Source of the DNA: Roseivirga sp.
GTDB taxonomy: Bacteria > Bacteroidota > Bacteroidia > Cytophagales > Cyclobacteriaceae
NCBI GenBank assembly: GCA_021404565.1
Contig: JAAWWF010000008.1
Coordinates: 62,001-126,000 of the forward strand
Length of the DNA stretch: 64,000 bases
Direction of reading: 5' to 3'
The notes under the pieces were generated by a model. That model was not told the DNA's origin, ran no database searches, and worked only from the letters and a program-made list of their open reading frames with translations. Both the position numbers and the translations under genes were made by a program. Of the stretch, positions 1 to 9,679 are shown piece after piece (position 1 is the stretch's first letter; each line of letters starts with the position of its first letter).

Positions 1-1732
1 CCACGTTGACAACCGAATGTAAAAAGTCGCCCAGCGCGTGACCGGTTCCCGTTGCCAATATGACATTTTGGGTAAAGTGTGTTTGCATGCGCTCTTCCGA
101 GAGCTTTGAAGCCTTAGCCTTTTGGTCAGCGGTTTTTGCCATCTCTTCGGCTGTTTTTACCATTTCCTGAATGGCCTTGGCAGCCTGATCGAGTTTATCT
201 TTCTCTACATTCTCAGGTATCAGCAACTCCCCATTGGGTTTCTTAAGCTTCGACATTACCTCAGCTGAGGCGGAGCTTTCTCCCAGCTTCTTCATTACAT
301 TATCTGCCGGGTTGATGACGATATCGTGCTCCAGAAAATCAGCTTCAATAAAGAGCAGGGCACTGGAGATATCCTTCACGGGGCATATCACTGTGAATTC
401 TCCCGATAGGTCCAGCTCTATTTCCACAGGTTCATCGGGGCCTATGTGATAACTGGTGGAGTTTACGTAAACAAACAGGTGCGAGTCGGCACTGAGCTTC
501 ACCGACAGTCCTTTAAAGAGGCGTAGCGGTGTATCTGTTTTGAATCTGATATGTGAGGAGTAGCATTCTACTTCTCTCAGGTTGTCAAGTTCTTGAATAT
601 GTACTTCGTGTTTGTTCCAAAGTGTGGTGACAGCGTCTTGCCATAAGCGCGTGAGCCTGCTGCCTTGTTGGCTGCTGAAGGTAAAGAGTTGATTTCTGAT
701 GCTCTTCCCTTTTACACAGCTGAACTGTTCAGCATCCTCATCCATGATGATGGGATCCGTCCACTTGCCAATGTAAAACTGATCACTGGCTTGTTCGTAA
801 AACCGGTTGGTTTGGTAATAGAGTCCATCATCGTTCAGTGCCCAGACACTCAGTTCATCATCCTGAGCGGCCACCCTGATTTTGCTGACTTCCTTGTCGT
901 CTCCCGGGAGTTTGGTGACTTCAATATCCCTTCTGTTAGCCGCAGGTCTGAATTCATGAATTCCTTTGCCCCCGGCATATACGATATCTTGTCCGCGATC
1001 ACCTTCAAGCAAGGCAAAACACTTGATCGTATCTCCCGTGCTGAGTCTTCTTTGCGTCATGCGATTGAACCTTCTGTCGGGAAATGACTGGTAGAGCATG
1101 GTGGTGTCATGGCCGACTTCGTAGAGCACAAAAACGCCATGTGAGTTCTCAAAATTACCCAGCTCAAATTGCAGGATTTTGTTCCCGCTTTCGGGCAAAG
1201 TGTATTGCGATTGCTGTTGGGTTACGAGGTCCAGCAGGTAATATTGAGCGTTGTGTCCTGCAGAAGATGTAGCGTAAAGGAGATGTTCTACGCCAAGGGC
1301 CACACGGTGGATTTCTTCGGTCGGATTATCAGACTGGCATTCATCCCATTCAATAATTTCATCCAGCTTTTCGAAGGGCGTGGTCTTCAGCGCCAGTTCC
1401 TGAGAGACCCAGGCCTTATTACCTTCTGCTTTGGCTACTCTGAAAGTATCACTTTCCTTGTTGTATTCGATGTCGAAGGCAGTCACCTTATCTTCGGAAA
1501 GGGGCAATTTCACCCATCCGGCTGAGGAACCTTCGACCCTGAGAATGGCCTGAAGCTTGCTTTCCCTGTCAAGGCAGAAGACCATGGGCTCTTCCTGGTC
1601 TACCATGAGCGAACGTATGTTTTCACTGGCTTCTACGATAGACTCCGGGAAATAATTTTCCATCATTTCGCTTTTGAAGTCAACCGTTACACTGTCTTCT
1701 TTGCTTGCTAAGTAGTCTGTTTCTGCGGTCAT
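1..1732 (-). CDS. Large propeller-like protein, paralogue of the 897-aa protein at 27019-29712 (C-terminus outside window)
   Basis: The ATG at 1732 opens a frame of 577 codons that runs off the left edge without a stop. The translation aligns by eye over its whole length with the N-terminal two thirds of the 897-aa protein at 27019-29712: both have NYFPES near residue 28, LGNF near residue 190, a repetitive beta-strand-rich region typical of a propeller, the motif LTRLWQD.VTTLWN near residue 385, and an Ig-like stretch after it. The visible part ends at the LGDFLHS segment, where the amphipathic helices start in the paralogue. There is no signal peptide. It starts 16 bp after the 572-aa gene upstream, so the two are probably co-transcribed. 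Function unknown. Confidence 0.85.
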   Translation of the reverse strand, partial: MTAETDYLASKEDSVTVDFKSEMMENYFPESIVEASENIRSLMVDQEEPMVFCLDRESKLQAILRVEGSSAGWVKLPLSEDKVTAFDIEYNKESDTFRVAKAEGNKAWVSQELALKTTPFEKLDEIIEWDECQSDNPTEEIHRVALGVEHLLYATSSAGHNAQYYLLDLVTQQQSQYTLPESGNKILQFELGNFENSHGVFVLYEVGHDTTMLYQSFPDRRFNRMTQRRLSTGDTIKCFALLEGDRGQDIVYAGGKGIHEFRPAANRRDIEVTKLPGDDKEVSKIRVAAQDDELSVWALNDDGLYYQTNRFYEQASDQFYIGKWTDPIIMDEDAEQFSCVKGKSIRNQLFTFSSQQGSRLTRLWQDAVTTLWNKHEVHIQELDNLREVECYSSHIRFKTDTPLRLFKGLSVKLSADSHLFVYVNSTSYHIGPDEPVEIELDLSGEFTVICPVKDISSALLFIEADFLEHDIVINPADNVMKKLGESSASAEVMSKLKKPNGELLIPENVEKDKLDQAAKAIQEMVKTAEEMAKTADQKAKASKLSEERMQTHFTQNVILATGTGHALGDFLHSVVNV

Positions 1733-1748
1733 TTTTTTAAAGTTGAGG

Positions 1749-3467
1749 TTAGCTTACTACAGGTGCATAGGCGATATCGTAAGTGATAATGCCCAGGTCG
1801 TTGTGGTAGCGAATGTTGTCAAAGGTGTACAGTTGTGCCAATGGCAAAATGGTGCCGTTGCTCTTATTGAGTATGTCTATGTCATGAAGCTTATTCACCA
1901 ATGCATTTGCCTGGAAAGTATGTCTTCGGCCGAGGTCTAGCGCCAGTTCATTAACGATGTGATCTACAATGGCACTAGCCGGATTTGCGAGTCGGGAGAG
2001 TGCATCCAAAAAACTCCCCGATTGGGCATTAGTTGGTTGGTCATAGGCCATTATTGGGGTTTCGGTGAACTTATGATACATTTGGAAACGTCCTTTCGTA
2101 CCTGTGCGAATGTAAAAGTCCAGGTAGCCGGGTCTGCCGGCCTGGTCAATGGAATCTCTCAGGTGTGTTCCTGCTGTAGAAAGCGTAATCCTGCCCATAC
2201 GTACAATCCAGGCATATATACTTATGGTGATTCTTACTTCGAGTCGGTACCTTATTCTCAGACCCATAGGGTCCTCCGTGTTGGTCAGCGGTTCGCGGGT
2301 CACGGTCATGAGGGTCTCTATCTGGTCATCTATGCGTGTTTCGTTATGAATCGCAGTCATAACACCATCCCTGAAACGGTTTCGTATCCTGACTCCCGGC
2401 ATGTCATTAAACTTGTCTTGCACGAATTGATCTATTTGCCCTATGTATTCGAGAAAACTGTCATGTCCAATGGAAAAAACACCATCAGTGCCGGCACCTG
2501 TATCTACTGCCAACTCTGGAAGACTCAATGGCAAAACTCCTGTGTTTGTACCGGATGGAGGACTTCTGTGATTCAGCATCATTAAAAAGTTACAGGCGCT
2601 GAACTCACCTGGGTGAGCAGATGGCGGGGCTTCCTTGTTACTGAAGGAGGCTGATAGAGCCAAGGAAGTGGGCTGAAAAGTTGGTTGTTCGTCAGCTGAC
2701 TCAACTGAGGAGGTAATGCCGTAACCCAGCAGAAAGGGAGCCTCATTGTTGGAGGCCAGCGACCTGAAATATGCCTGTACGCCTTCTCTTAAGGGTTGCC
2801 TGAGTTCTTCAGGAAAATCACTCAATTCATTGTTTATCGAGTGAGTCCCGGCATTTCCAAGATTTAGAAAAAGACGCTCAATGGTGAAGTCCTGCTCTGA
2901 AAGATCACTGTCTCTGACCATACTTTCGAACTCAGATTGTGCATCCTGGAGCATTTGACCCTTTGTAATCCTTTCTTTGCTCGTATTCACATGAAAGGCA
3001 TACAGTACATTATTAAGAGAGTAGGATTCCACTGGTAAGTTTGCCCTTGTTCTATGGTAGAGTGTTCCATGCTGAAAAAATACCAGGAGGCTCATGTTTT
3101 GGTTGTTCCGATCCTGGATGGAGATTTTGGGCGCGTTTACACTTACATCCCAACCGAATTCAAAATCTAAATCCGTTGGAGCTACAGGTCTTGGAAGGAG
3201 AGGTCCTATATGGAACCAAGGTGAATCAAATTGAATTTGAAAAGTTGCGCTGTGCCATAGGTCTATTTTTGATTTGAATTCAGCGTCACGAACCGAAAGG
3301 TCTGAGGCAATATAGTCCTGTTGAGTGCTGGATGGAATTCTAATCAGTCGTGCCCACTGATCTGGTATGATATTGAGTCTGTAGAGCTGCCAAAACTGAA
3401 AATTGATTGTGGGCTCTGAAAGGCCCAGGACCATATCAAAGCCAGCCAGGGTTTTGTTTCCGGTCAT
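1749..3467 (-). CDS. P47/TULIP-like protein of unknown function, copy C
   Basis: 572 aa, no signal peptide or membrane segment. It is a divergent paralogue of the proteins at 24500-26194 and 29709-31472. Shared landmarks are L..(Y/F)DMVL.LS..TIN near the start, F.(F/L)GWD near residue 98, DFTIE.LFLN near 195, LGYG near 250, FQPTSL near 265, FNFLMMLN-type segment near 295, and ILPL...YTF.N+RY followed by YDIAYAP at the C-terminus. The opening motif and the scattered GWD resemble the TULIP-fold P47/OrfX proteins of clostridial toxin loci; that link is from memory and tentative. It directly precedes the large propeller-like gene at 1732, the same order as in the second cluster. Confidence 0.8.
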   Translation of the reverse strand: MTGNKTLAGFDMVLGLSEPTINFQFWQLYRLNIIPDQWARLIRIPSSTQQDYIASDLSVRDAEFKSKIDLWHSATFQIQFDSPWFHIGPLLPRPVAPTDLDFEFGWDVSVNAPKISIQDRNNQNMSLLVFFQHGTLYHRTRANLPVESYSLNNVLYAFHVNTSKERITKGQMLQDAQSEFESMVRDSDLSEQDFTIERLFLNLGNAGTHSINNELSDFPEELRQPLREGVQAYFRSLASNNEAPFLLGYGITSSVESADEQPTFQPTSLALSASFSNKEAPPSAHPGEFSACNFLMMLNHRSPPSGTNTGVLPLSLPELAVDTGAGTDGVFSIGHDSFLEYIGQIDQFVQDKFNDMPGVRIRNRFRDGVMTAIHNETRIDDQIETLMTVTREPLTNTEDPMGLRIRYRLEVRITISIYAWIVRMGRITLSTAGTHLRDSIDQAGRPGYLDFYIRTGTKGRFQMYHKFTETPIMAYDQPTNAQSGSFLDALSRLANPASAIVDHIVNELALDLGRRHTFQANALVNKLHDIDILNKSNGTILPLAQLYTFDNIRYHNDLGIITYDIAYAPVVS

Positions 3468-3752
3468 GGTTGAGGGTTATTGGTTGAGTTTAAAAAAGAC
3501 TTATTCGAGTAGTTAAGTCTGATTTATGAATAGAGAGGCGAAACTGTATTCCTTATTAAAATGGTGATTTTAATTGGACTTTATATTATAGGCAATGTGA
3601 AAAAACTCATTGCTTTTTAGAAGAGGTTAAGAGAGAGGTACGATCGGTTCTTCTTTTCTGATAAACACATTCACTAAGCCTGTTACTGAGAATTCAAACA
3701 CAGATGTTTAGCTCAGCTGTTAAGATTTCATAAGAGCGCTGAAGATGTTACT
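3468..3752. other. Intergenic region upstream of the copy-C module
   Basis: No convincing ORF. It should hold the promoter of the minus-strand pair at 1-3467. The 14-mer AAAATGGTGATTTT at 3558-3571 is also present at 31768-31781 upstream of the second, homologous cluster. No strong hairpin was seen. Confidence 0.5.
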
Positions 3753-5069
3753 CTAATCCAGACTGCTAAAATCAATCATTGGAGCAACGGTTGGTGTCGC
3801 ATGAGAAAGTGTGATATCAAGTACAGTTCTGTCACTAAAGAAGCCACAGTTTTTTAAATAAAAAGCCCCGTTTCGGGTACCTCCCTGGTAGTCTAGTCGC
3901 GCCTCTTTTCTGGCGGTGGCATCTCCCGTAAAGGTAGCCTTGTCAATGGCATGCCATTGCTCATTCACATCACGTACCCAGTGATTCAGGTAATTAGCGC
4001 TACGGGTTTGTGCACCGGTATTGGGAATGAAGTTTTCTAAAAATGAATACAGACCTGTTAGATAGGTATTGGTTTTTGGTCTTCTGAAGCTCGCTATCAG
4101 CTGCCAGCTGTCAAGTTCAGGATCATGGAAATAGGCGGTATAATCAGTGAAATCATTTCCGGCAGGTTTTCCCTGAAGGAGGAACCCATACTTGACTCCG
4201 GCTTTCCAGTCATAAATTTTATAGCTCTGTCCACCCGAACCCTCGTTGCCAAATTCACCGGATACGACATCATCTCCCTTCTTTAAAAGCTTGATCTTAT
4301 ATTCTTCTGGTATGGTAGTGGGGTCGTCTGTCTGAAAGGGGCTCCAGACAGAAAAAAGGATTCTCCTCTCTGATTCTGAGTTGACCTGAATGCCAAAATA
4401 CCCATTATTGAAACCATTGGACATAAAATAAGAGCCTATTACATCCTCACCCGTGGGTACCTCAATCTCATTGTAAAACCACTCAATGTCATCGTTTACC
4501 GGTACCTGATAGCCCAGGTGTACTGACGGACCTCTGCGCCCGAAGTAAAAGTCATCTTTGATAAAGTTGACAGCGGAATTCCCGGCTAACAGCAAGGTGT
4601 TGACTTCTGCGAAAGTGCCGGAATTGGTTTCCAGTCCTTGTAAATCAACGTAATGATAGCCTATCTCGCTTATCTCAATGCTGGTCAGGTCAACCGTTTC
4701 AAACTGGGTGTTTGAGAGCTCTATCTCTTTTGAATTACCCTCATAAGCCACCTTGATTTTGCTGGTTCCGGAATTTACCCGGGCCATCATACCCAGTGAA
4801 ATGTCAATTCGGCTGTTGACATAAAAATAGACTCGTATGATATGGTTTGAATTTCTCCAGTTGCGAATGCCATCATCTGACACGATCGTGGAGGTTTCCG
4901 CAAGGTTGTTAATAATCCAGCTGTTGCCTCCCATGGGTACGGATACATTATATGCGATGGGTTCTGGCTCGGGATCAGGAATTACCGGTGTTTCTTCCGG
5001 TTCATTCTTAGAGCATGCCAGGAGCAAGGTGATCAGTATCACAAGTTTGGAAAGCTGAAGTTTATCCAT
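3753..5069 (-). CDS. DUF5077/DUF3472 domain lipoprotein
   Basis: 438 aa. The N-terminus is a lipoprotein signal with a lipobox ending in Cys19 (LLLAC), followed by a Pro/Glu-rich linker (about 22-38). Residues about 40-165 fit DUF5077 (carbohydrate-binding-like beta sandwich) and about 185-400 fit DUF3472, with the typical sequences GFNNGYFGIQVNS, LFSVWSP, FGNEGSGGQS, ASFRRP and YSFLENF. Such proteins are secreted or surface-anchored and are often near polysaccharide-use genes, but no reaction is established. Monocistronic by position. Family assignment is by remembered motifs; the match is strong. Confidence 0.85.
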   Translation of the reverse strand: MDKLQLSKLVILITLLLACSKNEPEETPVIPDPEPEPIAYNVSVPMGGNSWIINNLAETSTIVSDDGIRNWRNSNHIIRVYFYVNSRIDISLGMMARVNSGTSKIKVAYEGNSKEIELSNTQFETVDLTSIEISEIGYHYVDLQGLETNSGTFAEVNTLLLAGNSAVNFIKDDFYFGRRGPSVHLGYQVPVNDDIEWFYNEIEVPTGEDVIGSYFMSNGFNNGYFGIQVNSESERRILFSVWSPFQTDDPTTIPEEYKIKLLKKGDDVVSGEFGNEGSGGQSYKIYDWKAGVKYGFLLQGKPAGNDFTDYTAYFHDPELDSWQLIASFRRPKTNTYLTGLYSFLENFIPNTGAQTRSANYLNHWVRDVNEQWHAIDKATFTGDATARKEARLDYQGGTRNGAFYLKNCGFFSDRTVLDITLSHATPTVAPMIDFSSLD

Positions 5070-5133
5070 TCTTCGAATTTATCGGTTTCACATCCTGCAA
5101 GCAAATGGCTAAGTGACATCGTCTGACTGGCTT

Positions 5134-5970
5134 CTAGTAATAAACAATACAGCCCCTTTCCCTGAATTTGTTCACCCAATCGGGAATTTCGAGATCCAGA
5201 TTCCATCTTAAATCCAGTCTTTCCAGTAGGGAGAGTTCCAACAATTCATCGGGGAGCGTTTTTAGCAGATTGCCTCTTAGGTCCAGTTTGCGGAGCTGTT
5301 GTAATCTTAAAATCTCTGCGGGAAGAACCGCGATTTTGTTGTTCCTCATATGTAGTTCTGTCAAGGCTGTATTGTCGGTCGGGAGCTGGGAGATGCGGTT
5401 GTCTTCCAGATTCAGCACTCGAAGTTTTTCCAGCTTATAAAAGTCTTCAGGTAAGGAGTTGATGGTATTATCTGAGAGGTTGACCTCAATCAACTTACTC
5501 AATCTGGTAAATGATTCTGGAAGCTCCGTTAGCTGATTGCGCTCAGCTTTGAGCTCAACAAGCTCACCCAGGTTTCCAATATCTTCAGGAAGATTGGTGA
5601 GCTTGTTTTGGCTGATGTTCAGGTAGCGCAGTTTTGATAATTGGGTGAGGCTCTCGGGTAGTTTTTCCAGTAGATTATTGTGCAGATAGACAAAGGACTC
5701 TAACCGTGTCAATTGACCAATGGACTCCGGGATTTTGGCGAGCTGATTGTGACCAAAATCAATCATCTCCAGATTTACTAATTGCCCCAGCTTCTCAGAA
5801 ATGCTGCTAAGCTTATTTGCCGAAATATTGAGGTTATGCAACTCTTTTTGCTCCCAAAGCTCGTCTGGCAGGTCTTCAATATCATTGTTGAAGACAGAGA
5901 TCTCGGAATAGCTGGTTTTTAATTCAGGAAAGGAGGAAAGTTGCTGATTATTGGTAATGAGTCTGGCCAT
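5134..5970 (-). CDS. Leucine-rich repeat protein
   Basis: 278 aa made almost wholly of about eleven 22-23-residue leucine-rich repeats of the form LP..L..L..L..L.L..N.L. No signal peptide or membrane segment, so probably cytoplasmic. No kinase, Roc or other effector domain is attached. It ends with a short cap (residues about 262-278). LRR proteins of this type act as protein-binding scaffolds; partners cannot be read from the context. The start ATG at 5970 is the first one before the repeats. Confidence 0.85.
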   Translation of the reverse strand: MARLITNNQQLSSFPELKTSYSEISVFNNDIEDLPDELWEQKELHNLNISANKLSSISEKLGQLVNLEMIDFGHNQLAKIPESIGQLTRLESFVYLHNNLLEKLPESLTQLSKLRYLNISQNKLTNLPEDIGNLGELVELKAERNQLTELPESFTRLSKLIEVNLSDNTINSLPEDFYKLEKLRVLNLEDNRISQLPTDNTALTELHMRNNKIAVLPAEILRLQQLRKLDLRGNLLKTLPDELLELSLLERLDLRWNLDLEIPDWVNKFRERGCIVYY

Positions 5971-6159
5971 GGATGAAAGTTGATGAAAAGTCTGACTTTA
6001 TGCAATGAATGTTTTTGTACCAGACGCATGTCGGTCCTGATTGCTGATTTCTTTATTCTTTGGTTGATCTCTTTAAAAAGTTCTGACTTCTAAATAGCAA
6101 GAATCGGAAAGTCTTATTTGGCAGGTTTGTGGAAATTGAAGAGAAAAATAATTGCCCTT

Positions 6160-6879
6160 ATGCCTGACCTGAAAAGGAATATTACTGTAGCCGTGCTCTT
6201 ATTGCTAAGCCTTTCTCTGCAAGGGCAGGAGCTCGAAAAGTTTGATTTAAAAACTGATGATGGGAAGAAGATTGTGGCTGTTTTTCAAATGAACAAAGAC
6301 AACGAAAAAAAGAGACCTACCATCATCCTGGTTCATGGAGGGGGGAGGAGTAAAGAAATATGGCAACAGCGGGGAACATTCCGCAAGCTATATGCCGAAG
6401 GATACAATGTGCTGGCTTTCGACCTCAGGGGAAATGGTGAATCTGATCCTCAGACACCCGGGAATTTTGTATATCCCTTTGCCGATTTTCAGGTGGCTCT
6501 CGACTGGCTGAACGCGAATAAGGAAGTGGAAACCGGAAAGATCGGAGCTATGGGAAGTTCGTATGGCTCAAATGTGCTAGCTGCGGGCATGCAGCTCTAC
6601 GATTGGAATGTAGATACTGTTATTACGCTCTCAGCAACTGCTGTCGCCTTTAAAGTACTTGGCGGCAGGAATGTGGTCCGGCCATTGAAAAACGCTTATT
6701 ATATCGCTTGCGAAGATGAGCTGGAGCGCTATGATGCGGCCAATGTTGCGCAAAAACTCTATGACATAACCAAAGAGGATAGAAATATCGAAGTGCTTCC
6801 CGGCAGATATCATGGTAGTAGTATTTACCCTATGAAAGAAAAGGAAATACTGGCCTGGTTTGATAAGCATCTGAAATAG
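6160..6879 (+). CDS. Secreted alpha/beta hydrolase (dienelactone hydrolase-like)
   Basis: 239 aa from the ATG at 6160; an in-frame TTG at 6118 would add 14 residues ahead of the signal peptide and is less likely. Residues 1-22 form a signal peptide (LLLLSLSLQGQ). The mature part has the oxyanion-loop motif VHGGG, a strand LAFDLRGNGES, the nucleophile elbow GSSYGS (Ser in G-S-S-Y-G), and a C-terminal His in GRYHGSS, which together fit a serine hydrolase. Substrate unknown. It is convergent with the small gene at 6949. Confidence 0.8.
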   Translation: MPDLKRNITVAVLLLLSLSLQGQELEKFDLKTDDGKKIVAVFQMNKDNEKKRPTIILVHGGGRSKEIWQQRGTFRKLYAEGYNVLAFDLRGNGESDPQTPGNFVYPFADFQVALDWLNANKEVETGKIGAMGSSYGSNVLAAGMQLYDWNVDTVITLSATAVAFKVLGGRNVVRPLKNAYYIACEDELERYDAANVAQKLYDITKEDRNIEVLPGRYHGSSIYPMKEKEILAWFDKHLK

Positions 6880-6948
6880 ACTCCGTGCTCTTTTATGTAC
6901 AGTATTAAAGCAGAAGTGTTTTACTGACGAATGAGTATAGATCAATAG

Positions 6949-7296
6949 TTAATTCCCACTATACCTCTCTTTCAAGCGTTTCAACTCAGTGGTGTACGGA
7001 ATCTGATCAGACTGCTCAATCATTTGAAGCATGACTTCTTTGAATCCATTGAACCAGTCTTTTTGGTTGTTTTTTGAGTAGACTTCGACTTGATGAGGCC
7101 AGCCCAGGGCAGGTTTCATAATTTTGAGATCAACTTCAAGAAATTGTGTTAGCAAGTAGGTCCAGTATGGCTCTGCTAGTTTCCCAAAATCCGCTCCGTT
7201 CATAAATGTAACAACAGTGGTTTTTTGTGCCTTAGTAATATACATTTCTGGCCGATAAAGGAAATGAATCATGCTTTCAACTTCTTTGCTTGTCAT
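6949..7296 (-). CDS. Hypothetical protein, 115 aa
   Basis: I do not recognise a family. The ATG at 7296 gives 115 aa; a TTG at 7314 could add six residues. The protein is soluble, without signal or membrane segment, and rich in aromatic residues (Trp in EPYWTYL, LGWPHQ, DWFNGF). It follows the 249-aa secreted protein by about 85 bp on the same strand and might share its transcript. Confidence 0.6.
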   Translation of the reverse strand: MTSKEVESMIHFLYRPEMYITKAQKTTVVTFMNGADFGKLAEPYWTYLLTQFLEVDLKIMKPALGWPHQVEVYSKNNQKDWFNGFKEVMLQMIEQSDQIPYTTELKRLKERYSGN

Positions 7297-7381
7297 TTTG
7301 TGGTAGGTTATCAATTCATGATTATTAAGCCTGGATTAGAAGAAAGAGCTCTGCCTATAATTTTTAAACTGTAATGTAAGG

Positions 7382-8131
7382 CTACTTCCACCACACTTCT
7401 GCCTCTTTTTTCTTAGCCGCCTCAATCTGTTTACGGTGTTCTTCTGAGTTAGCAATTGGAAATGTGGCGAGTTCAAAATTCTCCCAGCCATTCTCAATAT
7501 ATTTGGAGTCTACTCCCATTTGTCCGGCTCCTATATCGAAGCCTCTCCTATTAGGAATCCGATAATCACCCCAATTGCAAACGTAACTTTTGCCGGCAGT
7601 GTAACTGGTCCAGCTTCCTTCAAATTGGTTGTTTTCGTAACCATCCGCATACCAATGTGTGGTGTCATAATGTATTTGGTTGTCAACCAACATAAAATAG
7701 CTTTTGAAAACACCATCAAATATGCCACTTCCTTTCTCCTTTGAGTCTTCATAGAAATGGTAGGTGCCCTGGATAATACCTGTCTCGGGTTCCTCTTTAT
7801 GCACTTCTATTTCTTCAATCTTTAAGATTCCTTGTATTTCACTAATCTTCCCTTTGAGTCTGGTTTTTCCATAAATCAAATACTCACTCTTATCGGAGGG
7901 GTTTTGAATGATTGAGATGAAGTGCATAAAAAACCTTTGGTAGTCCTCGCCAAAATATCCGACTGGTTCTGGTCTTTTATATTCCTTTCCCTCATGACTT
8001 ATTGGAAATTTGTTTAACCAAAGATGACTAAGATCTTTTGCTTCTATGTCGGGAGCGGCTGTCTCCGCAGGCTCCTGAGCCAGGGTTACGCTGGTGAGCA
8101 AGATGAGGTATAGGTATAAGAGTTGCTTCAT
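7382..8131 (-). CDS. Secreted hypothetical protein, 249 aa
   Basis: Residues 1-18 form a signal peptide (LLYLYLILLTSVTLAQ), so the product is periplasmic or exported. The mature part is rich in Tyr, Trp, Glu and Gly and looks beta-rich (GTYHFYED, GIFDGVFKSYF, FEGSWTSY), which would suit a lipocalin-like or similar small beta fold; that is only an impression. It ends in a basic/acidic tail with several Lys. No family recognised. Confidence 0.65.
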   Translation of the reverse strand: MKQLLYLYLILLTSVTLAQEPAETAAPDIEAKDLSHLWLNKFPISHEGKEYKRPEPVGYFGEDYQRFFMHFISIIQNPSDKSEYLIYGKTRLKGKISEIQGILKIEEIEVHKEEPETGIIQGTYHFYEDSKEKGSGIFDGVFKSYFMLVDNQIHYDTTHWYADGYENNQFEGSWTSYTAGKSYVCNWGDYRIPNRRGFDIGAGQMGVDSKYIENGWENFELATFPIANSEEHRKQIEAAKKKEAEVWWK

Positions 8132-8218
8132 GGATGGTTTTAAGGCTAATGAATCGACCTGACAATTTAACGAAAATCACTATAGCCTTGCTCGTGTTAG
8201 CCTTCTTGACTAACACGA

Positions 8219-8746
8219 TTACCTACTCAACCAGTTACTTCGAAGCAATTCAAACACAAAGCACTCAGCTTCATCAAAACTACGTTTTTCCACAAAAGTA
8301 AAACCCAGGCGCTTATAAAAACGATGGGCGCTGGTGTTACTGGCGAGCGGATCAATCAGAATTTTTTTCACTTCTGGAGGAGTGAAGCAGCGTGCAATTG
8401 CAAGCTTCATCATCTGGGTGCCATAGCCTTTGTTTAGGTTATAGGCCTCTCCAATCCATATGTCGATGGCGCGAAGGTTCGGATCTATCTCGCCCCAGTA
8501 ATGGGTTTCTTCCTCACACGGATCTATGATCTGCACAAAGCCAATGGGTTCTCCATCCAGCTCTGCCATCAGCTGTTCCCGCCAGGAAACTTTCATGGGC
8601 AGCTCCTTTTCCCATTCCCAGTCATCATCCGGGTCACAGGCAATCACATGCGGTTGTCTGTCCCAATGCAGGAGCAGGGGCAGATCGTCTATGGTGGCGT
8701 GACGGAGGGTAATGTTTGAGGATGTTGGTCGGCTGCTTTGTGGCAT
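8219..8746 (-). CDS. GNAT family N-acetyltransferase (AAC(6')-like subgroup)
   Basis: 175 aa. Acetyl-CoA binding motif A is visible as NKGYGTQMMKLAI, followed by the C-terminal GNAT segment DPLASNTSAHRFYKRLGF. HYWGEIDPNLRAIDIWIGE resembles the equivalent part of AacA4-type aminoglycoside 6'-N-acetyltransferases, so the enzyme belongs to that broad subgroup; actual substrate is unknown and resistance should not be assumed. It begins one base before the end of the upstream hydrolase gene (stop at 8748), so the two probably form an operon. Confidence 0.85.
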   Translation of the reverse strand: MPQSSRPTSSNITLRHATIDDLPLLLHWDRQPHVIACDPDDDWEWEKELPMKVSWREQLMAELDGEPIGFVQIIDPCEEETHYWGEIDPNLRAIDIWIGEAYNLNKGYGTQMMKLAIARCFTPPEVKKILIDPLASNTSAHRFYKRLGFTFVEKRSFDEAECFVFELLRSNWLSR

Positions 8747-8747
8747 A

Positions 8748-9581
8748 TCACTTATTCGGGTTTTGTCTTGTCAAGAGCATTTCTACGGCAAGAAAAACCT
8801 GTTTGTCAAACAAAATGTCATGCCCAGCGTCCACTATCTCAAGAAGCTCTACTGATTTTTGGTGCGACTTCAACTCACTTTCGTATTGCTTAACGATTTC
8901 GAGAGGGACCACTTTATCATTTGTACCATGTACCAGCATGACGGTGGCATCTTCATTTATTTGATCAACCAGTTTGATAGGAGAAAGACTGTTAACAGGT
9001 TCCTTCCATTTATCGAAATCGGGCTGAAATTTTGCCATATGACCTCTCCACACGTCCAGGTCGCAAGGGCAGGCCGCTAAAACTGCCGACTGATAGGTTT
9101 CAGGGTATTCTGAAATCAGGTTAGCCGATATGGCCGCACCTCCCGAATGGCCCACCAAAATCACTTTGGAGGCTTTGTGTTCCGTGATCAGGTCTTTTGT
9201 TAGCTCATGGATTGATTCATTCACCTCTTTCGTATAGTTGTCACCTGTAGTAAACCCTTTGGTCCCTTCTGAAGTATTCCCTTCTTCATCGGTGTAGCCG
9301 GGTCTTAGCACACCAACCGCAACGACATTGGTGTTGCTCTCTGCCAAAAGTCTGGCGACCCTATATTGATAGGAAGGGTTATTAAAGGGGGAATCACCGT
9401 GTAGTACCAACAATAAAACCGGATTTTCTTCAAGCGTATCACTGGTATAAGTTCTGAAAAAGAGCTCCTGTTTTTGCTCTGAATCACGATTAGCAACCTT
9501 AGTCTTTTGCTGGCAGGAAACCACCAATAGTAAACACAAAACAATTGTTGAAAAGGGCTTATTATGTGAAATCTTTTTCAT
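8748..9581 (-). CDS. Alpha/beta hydrolase lipoprotein
   Basis: 277 aa from the ATG at 9581; an upstream in-frame start at 9620 would put 13 residues ahead of the signal and is unlikely. The signal ends in a lipobox at Cys23 (LVVSC). The catalytic set is readable: nucleophile in VGHSGGAA, acid in VHGTNDKVVP, and His in DAGHDILF. Residues HGDSPFN likely form the oxyanion loop. Serine hydrolase of unknown substrate anchored to a membrane. Tightly linked to the GNAT gene downstream. Confidence 0.82.
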   Translation of the reverse strand: MKKISHNKPFSTIVLCLLLVVSCQQKTKVANRDSEQKQELFFRTYTSDTLEENPVLLLVLHGDSPFNNPSYQYRVARLLAESNTNVVAVGVLRPGYTDEEGNTSEGTKGFTTGDNYTKEVNESIHELTKDLITEHKASKVILVGHSGGAAISANLISEYPETYQSAVLAACPCDLDVWRGHMAKFQPDFDKWKEPVNSLSPIKLVDQINEDATVMLVHGTNDKVVPLEIVKQYESELKSHQKSVELLEIVDAGHDILFDKQVFLAVEMLLTRQNPNK

Positions 9582-9679
9582 TAGCTGTCTAATTATTTCT
9601 CCTATACTAGATAAGGCCAACGTCAGGTAGTATGACTTGATTACTGACTCTTGTTAACTATTCTCCAATAAACCAATAA

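Noticed and set aside
8219-8746. Aminoglycoside resistance gene
   Set aside because: Only the broad GNAT subgroup resemblance to AAC(6') is visible; key substrate residues were not checked, so resistance is not claimed.
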